Shown: positions 21,600 to 33,712, counted from the first letter of the stretch. The stretch is 64,000 nt of DNA from Chamaelirium japonicum (GCA_947650365.1 OX393557.1:34943741-35007740), one strand, 5' to 3'. Notes: generated from the sequence alone by a model not told the origin. Program-made: numbers and translations.

Positions 21600-24500
21600 A
21601 CGTCAAAATTAACTAACTCCCATACCTTCATGGCCCTTTTAGTTATTCTGTCTTCCAGATTACACTCATAGGTTAGAAGGATCTCCGATGATTCTGTGAA
21701 CAGAAACTCGGCCTTCTGTCACCTCTGAATTTATCTGAGGTAAAATATCTAAATCAGAGGGATCACAAATGGGATAGATTCTCCGAAGGATTTAGATGAA
21801 TTTAAATTTGACGCTGCAGCTGTCATGAAATCTATTTCCGAATTAAGATTAAATTTAAAGAGATTATTCTGATCTATTCCTCTAGTACTGAAGCTATCTA
21901 TTCAGTTTAAGATACACACCTACGGTGCTGTCTAAAACTAAAAAACTTTATTTACTAAGGAGGAAACAGAACTACATCTCTAAAAAACAAAATCTATATT
22001 TCGGAAAAACTAAGACATTCATATCTAACAGCTTTCGCAGCGGCTTATGGCATCAGTACCTATGTTAGGATTACTTCACTATAAAGTAGCCTTCTGCTTT
22101 CCTTGAATCTCTGTAGACCCGAAGTCTACATTCTAAGAAGCATAAGAACTGCTACTAGATAGCGACTCAAATCATAACATCCTGAGGTCATACTCAATCT
22201 TCAAATACCCCCTATACTTGCTAAAACAGAAACTCTTCCGTCCTTAGCATTACCATACTTAGGAGTCCACACTAGTTTCTGCACTAGAATAGTTTTCGAT
22301 CTCTTATAAGTTACTCCCTTAGGTTCTTCTAAAGAAGACCTAGGTTAAGCACTAAAGGATTTGCCTTTAATCTTGATCCCATCCTTTATCTCTTAGAAAT
22401 CTCCTTAGAAGTTCTGCGTTTGTCATCTCTAGCTTGTTAAAGCTAAAGTATCTGACAACGCCTTCGAGGTTCCAGACAAGGATGCAAGACAGACGTCTTC
22501 CACCACCTCGTCATCTGGTACTATGTCTTTGGAATCTAGTTCGATCTGGAACTCAAGTATGTATTCCCGAACAAACATACCGTCAGACATCTCGGTACCG
22601 ACAAGTATCTTGGTGGATAAGCGATGAGTCTACCGACTTCTCCTAGCAGACATCTTATGCAAATAAAACTTATTTGAGAAGACCTGGCATATCTCTGACT
22701 TGCTTCTAAGGAGTTGTCTGCAAGTCTGTTATGACACAGAACTTGCACATCTCCTCAGATTCTTTCTAGTCATCATATGCCCTAGTTAGTGCCCTAGTGA
22801 TATCTGGACCCGTTAGGTCTAGTACAGGGATATTTAGATTGCAAGGCAATGTACGTTTACTACCCTATGCATAAGTTAAAGAAAGCGCTTCCGCTCTACG
22901 TAGTTAGAGACCCGATAACTGGTTCTCTTATGGGATAGCGGATAGGGGAACTATATGGTTGAATGAAAAAGAATGCACGAAAAACTTATTTTATGGATTT
23001 TGAAAATAAGCTAATTATATCCAAATGTCAGCGCTACCCTCACAGTGAAGACACGTCTATGGATTAATTAACCATGTATGTAAGATCTCAGAATAGGCTG
23101 CACCTGTCCGAGGGGGCAGTGTGCAGGTCATCCGCTTACACGGGTCTTTCCCTTGACCCTATCCAAATCTGCCAACTAAGGGCTTTGATGAACCATGGTT
23201 ATCTTTTGGCCAGTACCACGTGATCACCATTGTCTTCGCAACGAATACCTCACATGTACTTCGGATGCTTAACCACGAGCCTAGGCAATTACGGAACGGA
23301 AGTTCTAACGGCCCCCACGAGGGTGAGTAAAGCCTGAACCCTTGGCGCTGTAACCGCCATATCCCGAGGGAGATCACTAAGTAACTTGGCATGGAAAAAC
23401 ACAGCTCTCACCCGAGGGGGTTGTTGAGTTATGCCCTCCCACCCGAGCACGAAGTGATTGGCCGTGGAGGCCAGAGGATCTCTAAAAGTCCTCTCTTGTA
23501 TCCCTTATTAAATTTGAGGGTTATTTAATGCAAGTATGAGTGTATACTAAGGTCACGACAACCTATACACTAGACCCTGGTCATACCGTGCTCCCACTAG
23601 CGTTTCAAGCCTTTCGTGAAGCATTAATCGATCTCGGAATATCATAGTCCCTGCCTCAAGTGGATTTCTCCACTCAAGGGTCACATTACATATCCCAAGA
23701 ACATCGATGCTTCGCAAACTTGGCTATCACACTAATGCCCTGGAGCCTAACCTAAGGTCAGACTTAAAGGAAAGGTCTTCCACTACCATGGCGCCTTGCT
23801 TATAAATTTGACGAATGATGTCATAGTAGAATTCCAACTCATTCTAGGTTTCGATGCTTGCCAAATAGGCACACCCGACTAATCGGTATTGACCTAATGG
23901 GGGCATAACCAAATGTGAGGAATTCATGCTATCATCAAGGGTCAATTAAATAATAGGCGTCACTAGTGGAATCCTATCCTAATAAGGTCGCTAGGACCCG
24001 AGGGGAAAGGGCATCCCTCTAACACAGATAATTAAATTATCGCATCGGGGTTCTCTACAAAAATATAAAGAACTACTGAAAGAAACAAGCACACACAACT
24101 GAATCAAGTTCAGGGTCCGACCCCTGAACCTGACTGGCACAGCGCAGGCTCTCTGTCTCCTTCACAAGGTTCCTCGATCCGGTGCAAGCCTCTGTATACG
24201 ATCTCCTGACACTTTCTGCCCTTTGCCGTCATCGTGTACGCTTCGCCGGATCGCCATCGTCCTCCAAGGTTCCGTTTATCTTCCCGGTGGTGGATCTCCA
24301 CGGCAAGTCCTCCTCTTCAATCTGTAACCGAAAAAGATCTAGTACGCTTCGAGCAAGTGCTCGCTCGTACACAATTTCCTAGAAAGAAAAGGAAAACAAA
24401 CCTAGCAAAAGCCTGGGAATCAAGGGTGGTAAATCTTCACCTCTTGCCCGACTATGGCTCTAAAATCCATCCATACAGAGAAGAAAAAACATCCAGACAA

Positions 24501-24700
24501 AATCACTAACACGGGGTCCGACCCCCGGTAGCAAGCAATCACATATCCAGAATAATTTTAGAAGCGGCGCCCTGCAAGAACGATTCATAGAACTTACAAA
24601 ATCTACTATGCATGATCTACTCGTAGAACCCCGATGGCGGCACATACTATTCATGCACGCACATGACGGTTTCATGAAAAAACATAAAACGCACACCACT
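21600..24700 (-). other. 5' half of the SIRE-like interior (gag/protease region), degraded
   Basis: By position this should hold gag, protease and the start of integrase. No open frame above about 75 codons and no unambiguous zinc knuckle or DSGA protease motif was recognised on either strand. It is annotated by position only. Confidence 0.4.
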
Positions 24701-24704
24701 AGCG

Positions 24705-24719
24705 AGCTCTGATACCAAT
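24705..24719 (-). promoter_or_regulatory. Primer binding site of the SIRE-like element
   Basis: The minus strand reads TTGGTATCAGAGCTC immediately after the LTR end. This is complementary to the 3' end of plant initiator tRNA-Met and primes minus-strand cDNA in copia elements. It sets the element's orientation. Confidence 0.85.
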
Positions 24720-27049
24720 TGTTGGAAATAAATCCATGGCAGAGACCCGCAGCGGAAGCAAAGTGAAGGTCCGATGACCATGAGCGGTGTGCGTTACATA
24801 TCAAAATTTTCATCGAAACGATCTACATATGCGTGTATGAAACTAGCATGGCAACTACACGAACCCATAACGACGATCTAACGCAAAAGAACAATCTAGC
24901 ATGTATGCATGTTCTAATTATGTTAGATCTACTTGTTAGAGATCATACCTGCGTGCGGAATCTTTCACCGCGACAAATTTCTTCTTTGTCGATGGAGACG
25001 GGCTACGGATCTGCTCGATATAGCTTCGGTGTGACGGCCATAACTTTCTACTCCGAACTCTGATTGGGCTGAAATTTGGACTGCAGGTAGCCAACTTTGA
25101 GACGCAACTTTTGCAACAAGATTAACGTCGTTTGGACTTCTGTACCTCCCGGAATCACAAAAACAACACTGATTTTCTGTGCAGATTCTGGACAGCAAAA
25201 GGTTGCGGGAGACGCCTTCTAGTTCACCCGATCTCACACGATGCACGGCACCTCGTCGATGGATCTCTGAGTGCCTCCATACGACGAGCCTTCTCCTTCT
25301 ATGAAACACCACGTGAGGAAGACGAGTCGCCATCCAATGGCGCAAGCGAGGGAGAGAGAGACGAGAGAGGAGATGCGAAAAGAGGAGAGGGGGTGGCTAG
25401 GGTTTCCCCCATAGCTTGGGCCGGCCCTAGGGCTTGCATGGCTCATTAATTTCGTCCACCCCTCTCTCCCTATGCCTTATATAGGGCCGGCCTTATCCTT
25501 ACGGATAAGGCTAGCGGATAGGATTGACTGATTCAAACCTCTCCCTATATATCTCTTCTTTTATCTCTATCTTTTCCTTGTTTTCGAAAACGGTCAAAAC
25601 CAGCCCGTTTTCTGCGCCTCTTGACCGACCCTTTCATCGGAGGCAACAACCTCCTGAAACTAATAGGGCCGGCCTTTACCAGTCTCTCAACACTTAGGGT
25701 CGACCCCCTTAGTGCATAGTGGCGCATGGTATGACCAAAACGCCCTTATGTCACTAGTTGGCCGTTCCTCGTGTACGAGACTTTGCTAGGCACACATAAG
25801 TGAAGTGCACCAGTGATTTCACTATTCTCTGAGGTTCCCGTAGGGTACCCCTAGTGAAGTCAACTAGTCAACTCGCAACATGTCCCGGTGCATCGCACCC
25901 ATGTGGCAAAGTTCACTTATGACAAGGAATTGCTACATGCATCTCTGCACTAACCTAGGGTTTTCCCTTAGTGCACACACATAGCTACGCATCTACCGTG
26001 CACTAGTGCGAAGCACTCACGGAGCATAGGCTTGGACTTCTTGCTTCCTCTAACTGCGTTCTATGTTTCGAGGAGATGGTATAAGAACCATACATAATGT
26101 CGATAAGGTGGAACCTTCAGGGACCAGGGTTCATGGCTTCCAACTCAGACTCGATCGACACATTACCCGAGTATACCATCGATCCTCTGAGTCCGAGTTA
26201 ACCTGCGTAGCCACCCAGAGTATGACGCAGGCTGCACTCCAATTCCCCCGGACTTACTATGTTCTCCCTCATACCCCTGCTCTCCGCTTAGTATGGTAAA
26301 CTCGCTGTCCCTCCACTGGTGCCATGATGCAACTCGAGCGGTGGAGAATACCGTCAGACTCGAGTGCTCATATGACTTGGTTCCTTTCAGGTTGATCACA
26401 TACATCGTATCTCCGATTACTCTTTCGAGCAACCGGATCCGTCACCAGTCCAATTGATGACCACCTGGCCAGGGTTTAATACGACGTAGGTCAGACCAAG
26501 GAACGCACCTCCCGTTAGGGGTGTGGATAGCCTGCAGGAGTGACATGCTGATGCAACGCCAGCCGGGTAACCCAGTACACCGTGGTTTTGGATCACTGCA
26601 TCCGCATCCTCACACATTGGTGCGCCAAAGCACCACACAACTGGTTAGTCCACCAGACATGGTTCCTCAGGGTTTAGGACCGTTTTACCCTAAGCAGAAA
26701 CACGGTTTAGTGCACCGATGTCTGCTCATCGATCTGTGCACCGTGTTGGTTCTGTTCGGCCACAGACACTGTGCCTGGTAATGACCATGGTGGAGACACC
26801 CACGCTCTGTCATCCCAACAGCTTATCCTGATAGGGCGACCAACCCTAATCAGAGCTGCGAACATATTTAGGTTACATGGGACCAGTCCCTTGAGTCTCC
26901 CACTCAAGTGGATTACCATGTAGCCATGGCTCTCTGTTCTGTAATCAGAACACGTACTAAGGTACGTACCAATATGCATTCCTATACTATCAACCATACA
27001 TAGCTAAACTATAGGTTTTTACGAGCTGTAGACCTCACCAATTCTAACA
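24720..27049 (-). repeat. LTR of the SIRE-like element (5' LTR in element sense)
   Basis: 2330 bp, equal in length to the other LTR. It borders the primer site, so it is the 5' LTR on the minus strand and would carry the active promoter. Confidence 0.93.
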
Positions 27050-27054
27050 CTTTT

Positions 27055-27129
27055 ATGCGATAAAAGTAGCATATCTTGCCTATCAAAACATATGCGCGCG
27101 CACGCACACACACACACATGGTACGAAGA
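27055..27129. repeat. Tandem duplication copy A, right part
   Basis: ATGCGATAAAAGTAGCATAT to GGTACGAAGAG matches 30682-30757. It was separated from the left part of copy A by the SIRE-like insertion. It includes a GC/AC dinucleotide stretch (GCGCGCGCACGCACACAC). Confidence 0.9.
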
Positions 27130-29267
27130 GGTTTCTTCTTGTCTCCGAGGTGTAAGGCTGCGGGATCTATTCTTTTTTTTTTGGGGGGGGGGGGGGGGTC
27201 TCTTTGTGGCTGTATGAGGGATTGGTTAGAGAAAATTGTTCTTGTACTCGGATTTTTCCCATACTAGTAAATCCATTGATCGGTCATTACCGAAACGTCT
27301 TATGGTGTTTTACTTATGATTATTCTATTGCTCGGTCTTGTTGGTGGTCGTCTCTATTGTGGTGGTACTACGTGAGTCATGTTCCGCTGTGCGAGGGCCT
27401 CGGATCACAACAACAAATGGTATCAAAGCTTAAGGTTCGGTGAAAAAACTGATACAAATAATTGGTATCAGAGCTTCTTGTTGGTGATCTGGGGAGGCTC
27501 TAGTTCAATTGTGTAGATCAAGGTAGACCGAGGAAAAGGGCCCAAGACGCACTCGTGGTACGCGGTGTGACGGAGGACTCGGGACCAACATCCAAGGAGG
27601 AAGCTAGAAGCCTGGAGGGAGGTTGCGATATAGCACCTCTTTCTCGAGAAGGCTTGTTGGTGACAATGGTCGGTGCCCTAGGCAAAGGGCACGATGGGGA
27701 GAGGCATGGTCCAGTGCTCTCTGGGTGGTTCCGATCTTCGAAGGAGGCTTCGAGGAGGAGGTTGTGGTCGAGCATCTTCTCCCTCAGTGCGGTTCGAGAC
27801 ACCGAAGGCATTAGCCTGGAGGAGGGTGCGGTCTTGGCACCTACTCCCCGGCTTGATGGTTCGAGATGGGAAAGTCGTGATTGCACGGTATGTGCAGGTG
27901 CCTGAATCGAGGGGGAGTACCTCGATAGCATGGGAGTCACCGACGGCATCGTGTTCAGCCACCGATGAGCAGATTGATATGGGTTGCTGATGAGCGACTG
28001 GTGAAGGTATCGATGGACACCGGTGTGGATCATCGACGGGCGCTGACGGGCACAGTAGCGGCAAGCATGGCCACGGGCAGACCTGTGGTTTAACAGGATG
28101 CAGTGGCTATCGACGGATGGCGAAAAAAAGACAACGACAGTTGTGGTGGCGGCGGACTCAGCTACGGGCACACCTGTGGTGTAGTAAGGTATAAAAGATA
28201 TTCTAGCGTTGGCTGACGGGCAACAGCTCAGGAGCAATGTGCACAGGAAGCGTTGTAGAGCGAATCAAGGGTCGTGGTTTATGGTGGGATCATCGACGGA
28301 TGATGGGTGGAGCTTCAATGATCATGACATTAGCCGAGAGAGCGACGGCACATACACGGTGTTCGGTGAAGAACAAAGGTGCTGGTGGAGCAAGCTCAGG
28401 GGCGAGGTTGATCAGGAGGTTGACCAAGTCGAAAGACTTGGACAATTACCAAGCTTGGTGATTGGACTCCCGATGCGGGGGCAAAGGAGCAACGGCGATC
28501 AGGGTATGGATTCACAATTCAAATAGATGAAGTTTGTGTGCAAGGTTTTGCTCTTGTCTTGTTTGAAGCCAATATAAAGATTGTTGAGGATGTTGGATTA
28601 AAACAAGCCCTCAACATGTCCAAGGTTCGTGCGCGAGGGATGGCGAGAGACGGAGCGAAGGCGGGACGAAAAAGGGGCATGGTGCCCTAGGCACCAACTC
28701 GAGACTGTCCGGCCCACATGAAGGGAACTGGTGCCCACGGCACCAGGCACCGGATAGGCATACCCAGGACTCGATTTCGGTTGCGTTTTTTTATAGGTTT
28801 TTGAGATAACTTGTAGGAGTTTATTTCTATCTTCTATCCTAGGTCTTACACAAACTTAGGGCTATAAAAGGACCCCTAAGGATGAAGAAAGGATGATCAT
28901 GGTAGCACATGAGTATCCCGTATTAGGGTTTAGAAGGTAGCCATCATCAATGGAGAGGGAGAGGAAACCATTGGAGACCGGAGGGTTCTCGCGAAAGATT
29001 TCTTCTTGTCTCGGGGTGTATGGCTACGGAATCTATTCTTCTTAGGCAGATATCTTTGTTGGTATATGAGGGATTCGTTAGAGATAATTGTTCTTGTACT
29101 CGGATTTTTCCCATACTAGTAAATCCATTGATCGGTCATTGTTGTAACTTCTTATGGTGTTTTGCTTGTGTTTATTCTATTGCTCGATCTTGTCGGTGGT
29201 TGTCTCCTCCATGTTGGTACTACACGAATCATGTTCCGCTGCACGAGGGCCTCGGATCGCAACAACA
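27130..29267 (+). mobile_element. Second copy of the non-autonomous LTR element (5'-truncated)
   Basis: It holds 285 bp of the 5' LTR (27130-27415), the primer site at 27418, the interior and the 3' LTR 28585-29267. The truncation is created by the duplication breakpoint, not by transposition. Relative to copy A it has a 10-bp insertion near 28041 (GGGCGCTGACGGGCACAG). A 239-codon minus-strand frame here (27518-28237) has no counterpart of that length in copy A, where the 10-bp difference and stops split it. Confidence 0.8.
28585..29267 (+). repeat. 3' LTR, copy B
   Basis: 683 bp, same length as 15020-15702, TGAGGATGTTGGATT...CAACAACA, with few substitutions. Confidence 0.8.
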
Positions 29268-29515
29268 TAAACGTGTACTCAAGTTTTTCCCACAGTAGTG
29301 AATCTATTGATCGTCGTAAGTCATAGTAATTTCTTGGATGTTTTGCTTGTGTTTATTTATTTGATCGATCTTGTCGGTGGTCATCTCCACCATGGTACTT
29401 CTATGATCGTCGTGTTCAACTCCGCGAGTGCCACGGATTGCAACACACTCCTCTCCAATAATTGAAAGTCCAAAAGTTGTGAGGAGCCATCCAATACACT
29501 CACCCCCAAGGGGAT

Positions 29516-29529
29516 GGGGGGGGGGGGGG
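29516..29529. repeat. Poly-G tract (14 G)
   Basis: Counterpart of the 28-G run at 15951-15978, half its length. Confidence 0.85.
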
Positions 29530-29564
29530 TTAGTGGTAGGTCAATTCGGTACATTCACAAAAAA

Positions 29565-29860
29565 ACTTTCATTTCAAGTTAACTCCCTAGATAAGTTACA
29601 ATTTTTGCAGTAAGTCTTTTGTTACTCTTTTTGGATCGAATAGTTTCTCTTCAATCCGAAGTGTTACTCTTATTTAACTGAATTGTTTTTCTCTTATCTC
29701 ACACAGAAAATAGTACAATTCAATCCAAAAAGAGCAACAACTCAGACCAAAGTGTAACTATTCGGTCTAAAAGAGTAATAAAGGACTTATTGCAAAAAGT
29801 GTAACTTGTCCAGAGACTTAACGCTAACATCAAACTTTTTCCGTCCTTGATGTTAAAATA
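29565..29860. mobile_element. Foldback MITE-like element (copy B)
   Basis: Duplicate of 16015-16310, with the same inverted arms (GTTACAATTTTTGCAGTAAG / TTATTGCAAAAAGTGTAAC). Confidence 0.6.
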
Positions 29861-29929
29861 GAAAACTTTCTAGGATCTACCATTAATTTGCCCATATCAA
29901 TTAAAGAAAACTATGGTAATAACTAGTTA

Positions 29930-30450
29930 TATGGGTGGACCGCCTCAGGAACCTTCATAGTTAGAAGCTTCTACATCTGCACTAACTTTAGAAGCACCAC
30001 CTGCCCCACTGCTAAGCACATTTGGCACACCAAATGCCCACCTAAGCCCATGATCTTCATGAGATTAACCTCTAAGGATAAGATTCTTACCAAAGTCAAC
30101 CTGATGAAGATGCATTACCCAGGGTTATTAGGGAGCCAGCTGACCTCTATGTGGCCTCGCGGAGGAGACTTCAGATCATCTGCTAATCCCTGTGACTACT
30201 ACAAGGTTATTAGGGAGACCTTCCTGACTAAGATCCAATTATGATCCCACCCTAGTTCCTTACAATCACGTTGGGGGACTTAGCGAAAGTGCAACATCAA
30301 ACCAACTATCAAGAAAGGGTGAAAAATACTGGTGGTAGCTATCTGTTAGCGCATCTGGCTTGAGAGGAATAATATGGTTTTCAAGTCAAAGAGCATTCCA
30401 ACCGAGGGAGTAGTGGAGCGAATCAAATCCCTCATTCATCTTTAGGTGAT
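29930..30450 (+). pseudogene. LINE 3' coding remnant (copy B)
   Basis: Near-identical to 16380-16900. The 64-codon frame 30050-30244 is unchanged between copies, which reflects recent duplication and not selection. Confidence 0.5.
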
Positions 30451-30757
30451 GAACCAAATCCCGAGCTCAAAGAACTTCTTACATGATCTTTGTAGGTGAT
30501 TGATCTTCCGTTGACCTTTATATTCATAAAATATTTTTACTTATTTTAATTTACTAGCTAGTTATGGAGGTGATCATAGAGGCAAGGTGGTACAATAGGT
30601 AGAGACGTGGATTACTAAAAAATGGCGGGTGGCAAAATCAATCCCCAAATATGCTAAGAAATGGATGTTGTCGAGTAGTACTTTTATGCGATAAAAGTAG
30701 CATATCTTGCCTATCAAAACATATGCGCGCGCACACACACACACGGGGTACGAAGAG

Positions 30758-32330
30758 GTACGGATATCTATCTACACTATAATATAGGGTGGAGGATCCA
30801 TATATGGCACCCTCTACTGCCCTGATAATTGGGTTCGTGGTAGACTTCTAGGTTTGGATGGAGAATTTCATAACAGCGAGTTGTTGTGGGGCCAAACTGT
30901 TGGGTTTATTTAAGGGGTTATTAACGTCAGCTCCTTAAAAAGGTTTTCATTTTATGTTAAAGGTATGTACAGTATAAACTAAACGTTAAGCCCCTGTAGT
31001 TGGGCTTTAGCTAACGCGAGCTCCTACTCCTTCGCACATGTAATAACAAAAAAAATTAAATAATAATTTTACCCCTACAGAACCCTTGCGGCCCTCCCAA
31101 TATGGTCGCAACGTTAAGCCCCTATAGTCGGACCTACCCGGTCGGCAACAAGGCTGCCAGAGTCCAAACCTGATCCACCCGCCAGCCACATGGCAACAGC
31201 CCCTCCACTGCATGCATGGACTCTATGACCGGAGGTCATCCCGGACCATGGAGTCTGCCGACACATAATCGACGAACCTCAGCATGAACGGACGGTCTCC
31301 GGTGGTTCTTCTCTGCACCCTCTCCGCATCGACCGCACGGGGGAGGCCGATCGGTGTCCAAGAGCGACGCGGGAGCGGTACAAACCCCCCCAAGTTCAAA
31401 TCTCTGTGAAAGAATGGGTGGCACCATTCGTAAATTTGAATGCCACTTTGAGCATTTACGTGATAAATTCAAATACCGCTTTATCTATAGTTGGGCTTTG
31501 GCTAACGCGAGCTCCTTCTCCCACGCACATGTAACACCAAAAAAATTTAAATGACAATTTCACCCTTACAGATAAGATGTAACAATCGTAGCAAAAGAGT
31601 AACAATCGTCTGTTAGTTTTGGCTAATGCGGGCTCCTTCTGGCGCGCACATGTAATATCAAAAAAAATTAAATGACAATTTTAGCCCTATATATAAAGCA
31701 TAATAATCTTATCAAAAACTTAACAATTGGTAAAGAGTAACAATCCGTTAGCACAGAGTAACAATTTGCAATAATAAAATGCCTTAATAGTCGATTGATT
31801 GTAGCGGTATTTCTGCTCATCTGGTCACAATATGATTATCTTCGTGACAAAAAATGCATTTAACTATGCAAAACCAAGTCGATTCTATCTCGCACATAAA
31901 AAGTAACTATTAGGTAAAAAAGAGTAACTATTTGGTCGATTGACAGAATATACAAAATTTTTGATGAACATATAAAAAAAATAAATAAATTATTTTGTGA
32001 TTTTAAATCGACAATTAGGAGTGATTTCAATTGATTTTCATGCAAAAAATGGTTAATGTTAAGTTGATGGCAGGAAATGTAAATTTAATGAACTTTGGTA
32101 GGATGCTATTGTATTTTTTTTCTATTTGGTGAGATTTTGGGAGGGAGCTATTGCAATATGGAACTTGTAGGAGGAGTTATTACAAGTTGATACCTTTGCC
32201 ATGGAGCTATCAACAAGTCCTCATTTATTTAAATATAATTGAGGTTGTGGCTTCTAATAATATGAGTGGTTTTATCTTTGATAAAATACAAATAACAAGG
32301 AGTCACTTTAACAAGTTTCTATCATATATC
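30758..32330. other. Intergenic DNA with dispersed repeats, no gene
   Basis: Three direct copies of GCTAACGCGAGCTCCT(T/A)CTC, each followed by CGCACATGTAA and an A-rich stretch, lie at about 31010, 31500 and 31622, with TTAAGCCCCT(G/A)TAGT boxes near 30985 and 31112. 31700-32100 is AT-rich. No coding frame or known domain was seen. Confidence 0.5.
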
Positions 32331-32334
32331 TTTT

Positions 32335-32830
32335 AAACTTTTCATTTAAAAGCTTATTTTTAAAATACCCCACCAAAATCTTTTTGGTCAAATGAAAATA
32401 TGTTTTCATCCTCTTCCCCTCCAAAAACTCTCTATAATGATTAGAACTTTTGTCCTACATTGCTTATAGAAAAGGAGTGAAAGAGGTATATAAAAGAGAA
32501 GCTCATCTACCTCATTGTAAAGAATGAGAAAGAGGAAGGCTTTGTTTGCACTCGAACCATGTACGATACCGCCCTTCGTATACGTGCGGCATGGGCAGTT
32601 GGCTGTAGGGTGCTTGTAGGTGTACTTTTCACTTAGCATAACACTTCGGCATGAGTCGCTTGGGGAGTCTTTCTTTTGACTAAAATTCAACCCGTTTGGG
32701 TTAACTCGAGTCTGGGTTCAAAATAGCTGGCTTGGTGGACCACCCAGTGGACCGACTTGAGTGTGAGTCTAAGTTCTACCCTGGTTGACTCAGCTGTTTA
32801 AGTAAACAGTGTCATTTGGGGTGCCAGGCT
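32335..32830 (+). repeat. LTR-like dispersed repeat with promoter, copy 2
   Basis: GTCCTACATTGCTTATAGAA, then GAGGTATATAAAAGAGAAGC (TATA-like) and TCATCTACCTCATTG, then ACTAAAATTCAACCCGTTTG. It is a diverged copy of 11755-12300. It could be a solo LTR; no coding is present. Confidence 0.5.
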
Positions 32831-32888
32831 TCTATAAAAGAAGGTCCATAAAAGAATCAAGTAGACAAGCATGTAATTTCACAAATTA

Positions 32889-33135
32889 CATGCGTGCACC
32901 ATGGTTAACCAACGTTTTGCTCACGCTGACCTTCTGTGACCCCATGTACATTCTCATATTGACAATACTACCCTTTATGACTTTAGCCTCCATTTATGGC
33001 TGTTGCATAGCTACAGATTGTTATCAACTGAAGGGGCAAAGTCTAAATATAGAAGGGTAGTATTGTCAATGTGGAAATGCACAGAGGGTCAACATGAACA
33101 AATATTGGTCAACCACGGTGCGCATACGGAATCCT
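32889..33135. mobile_element. MITE-like element with ~85-bp TIRs
   Basis: The left arm TGCGTGCACCATGGTTAACC...GACAATACTACCCTT pairs with the right arm beginning AAGGGTAGTATTGTCAATGT and ending GGTCAACCACGGTGCGCA. The interior is about 75 bp. No matching target duplication was found, so the superfamily is open. Confidence 0.65.
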
Positions 33136-33712
33136 TGAAATTAGGAGGCACGATTTAATTATGAAAAATTTGGGGGTCAAAGTCTAATTAAGCGTATAAG
33201 TTTGGGGGCAAGATCTTAATAACCGTAAAAAGAAAAAAATTGGGTTGCACATATCAAAATTGTACAACGTTTGATATCATCTTCTTTTCTCTATATAGGT
33301 GGGGGAAGGATGGGTGCGTGTTGTCCTCTCCAACCTCCCCTTGTTTATTAGTAGCAGGGTTAGGTTCCGGAGGCCCATCCATCCATTATTAAAGGCACCC
33401 ACCACCCAAGAGGGGGACCAGTACCCATCAAGCTGGAGGGGTTGGAAGCTCCACATAAAGTACAGACAGATAAGGGAGAAAAGCAAGCAAACATATCAGA
33501 AGTAGTGGTGGTGGTGGTGGTGGTGGTGGTGACAACGACGACGACGACCACCTCTTCGGCCGGCGCTCTGTCTCTCGCTCCAACGCATGTGTTAGCCGCC
33601 CTTCGGCGGCATCCACAATGATGCCTCCAAGAGGACAGAGGAAAGGTTACCAAACCTTGGTATCTCAATAACCGTCGAAGACATCCAGACACTAGAGAAC
33701 ACTAGCTAGCTG
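33136..33712. other. Intergenic DNA with (GGT)n tract
   Basis: It holds a (GGT)8-type run at about 33505-33531 and a short (GAC)n. The TCTCTATATAGGTGGGGG at 33288 is TATA-like but has no gene after it. Short frames on both strands run through the trinucleotide repeat and are not credible genes. Confidence 0.45.

Larger units (their letters stand above)
17136..27049 (-). mobile_element. Ty1/copia SIRE-like retrotransposon, 9.9 kb, defective
   Basis: Two 2330-bp LTRs with TG...CA ends are flanked by a perfect 5-bp duplication CTTTT (17131-17135 and 27050-27054). In element sense (minus), the primer site TTGGTATCAGAGCTC follows the LTR at 24719-24705, and a purine stretch (GTGGGAGATTG) precedes the other LTR at 19476-19466. 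The interior reads, on the minus strand, integrase (about 21560-21290), reverse transcriptase (20405-20214, ...LYVNDILLIEND...) and RNase H (about 20080-19500). Every domain is broken by stops and frameshifts. Long LTRs and domain order fit the SIRE/Maximus lineage. Confidence 0.9.
27130..30757. repeat. Tandem duplication copy B (uninterrupted)
   Basis: About 3628 bp, starting at GGTTTCTTCTTGTCTCC and ending GGTACGAAGAGG. It contains, in order, the 3' part of the LTR, the LTR-element interior, its 3' LTR, a partial LTR, the foldback MITE, the LINE remnant and the tRNA-like piece. At 30676-30690 it reads GTACTTTTATGCGAT, which is the SIRE target site without the insertion. Confidence 0.92.

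Noticed and set aside
27518..28237. 239-codon minus-strand frame
   Set aside because: It lies in the interior of a non-autonomous LTR element. In the duplicate the same region (about 14050-14672) is split by a 10-bp difference and stops, with no sign of selection or domains.
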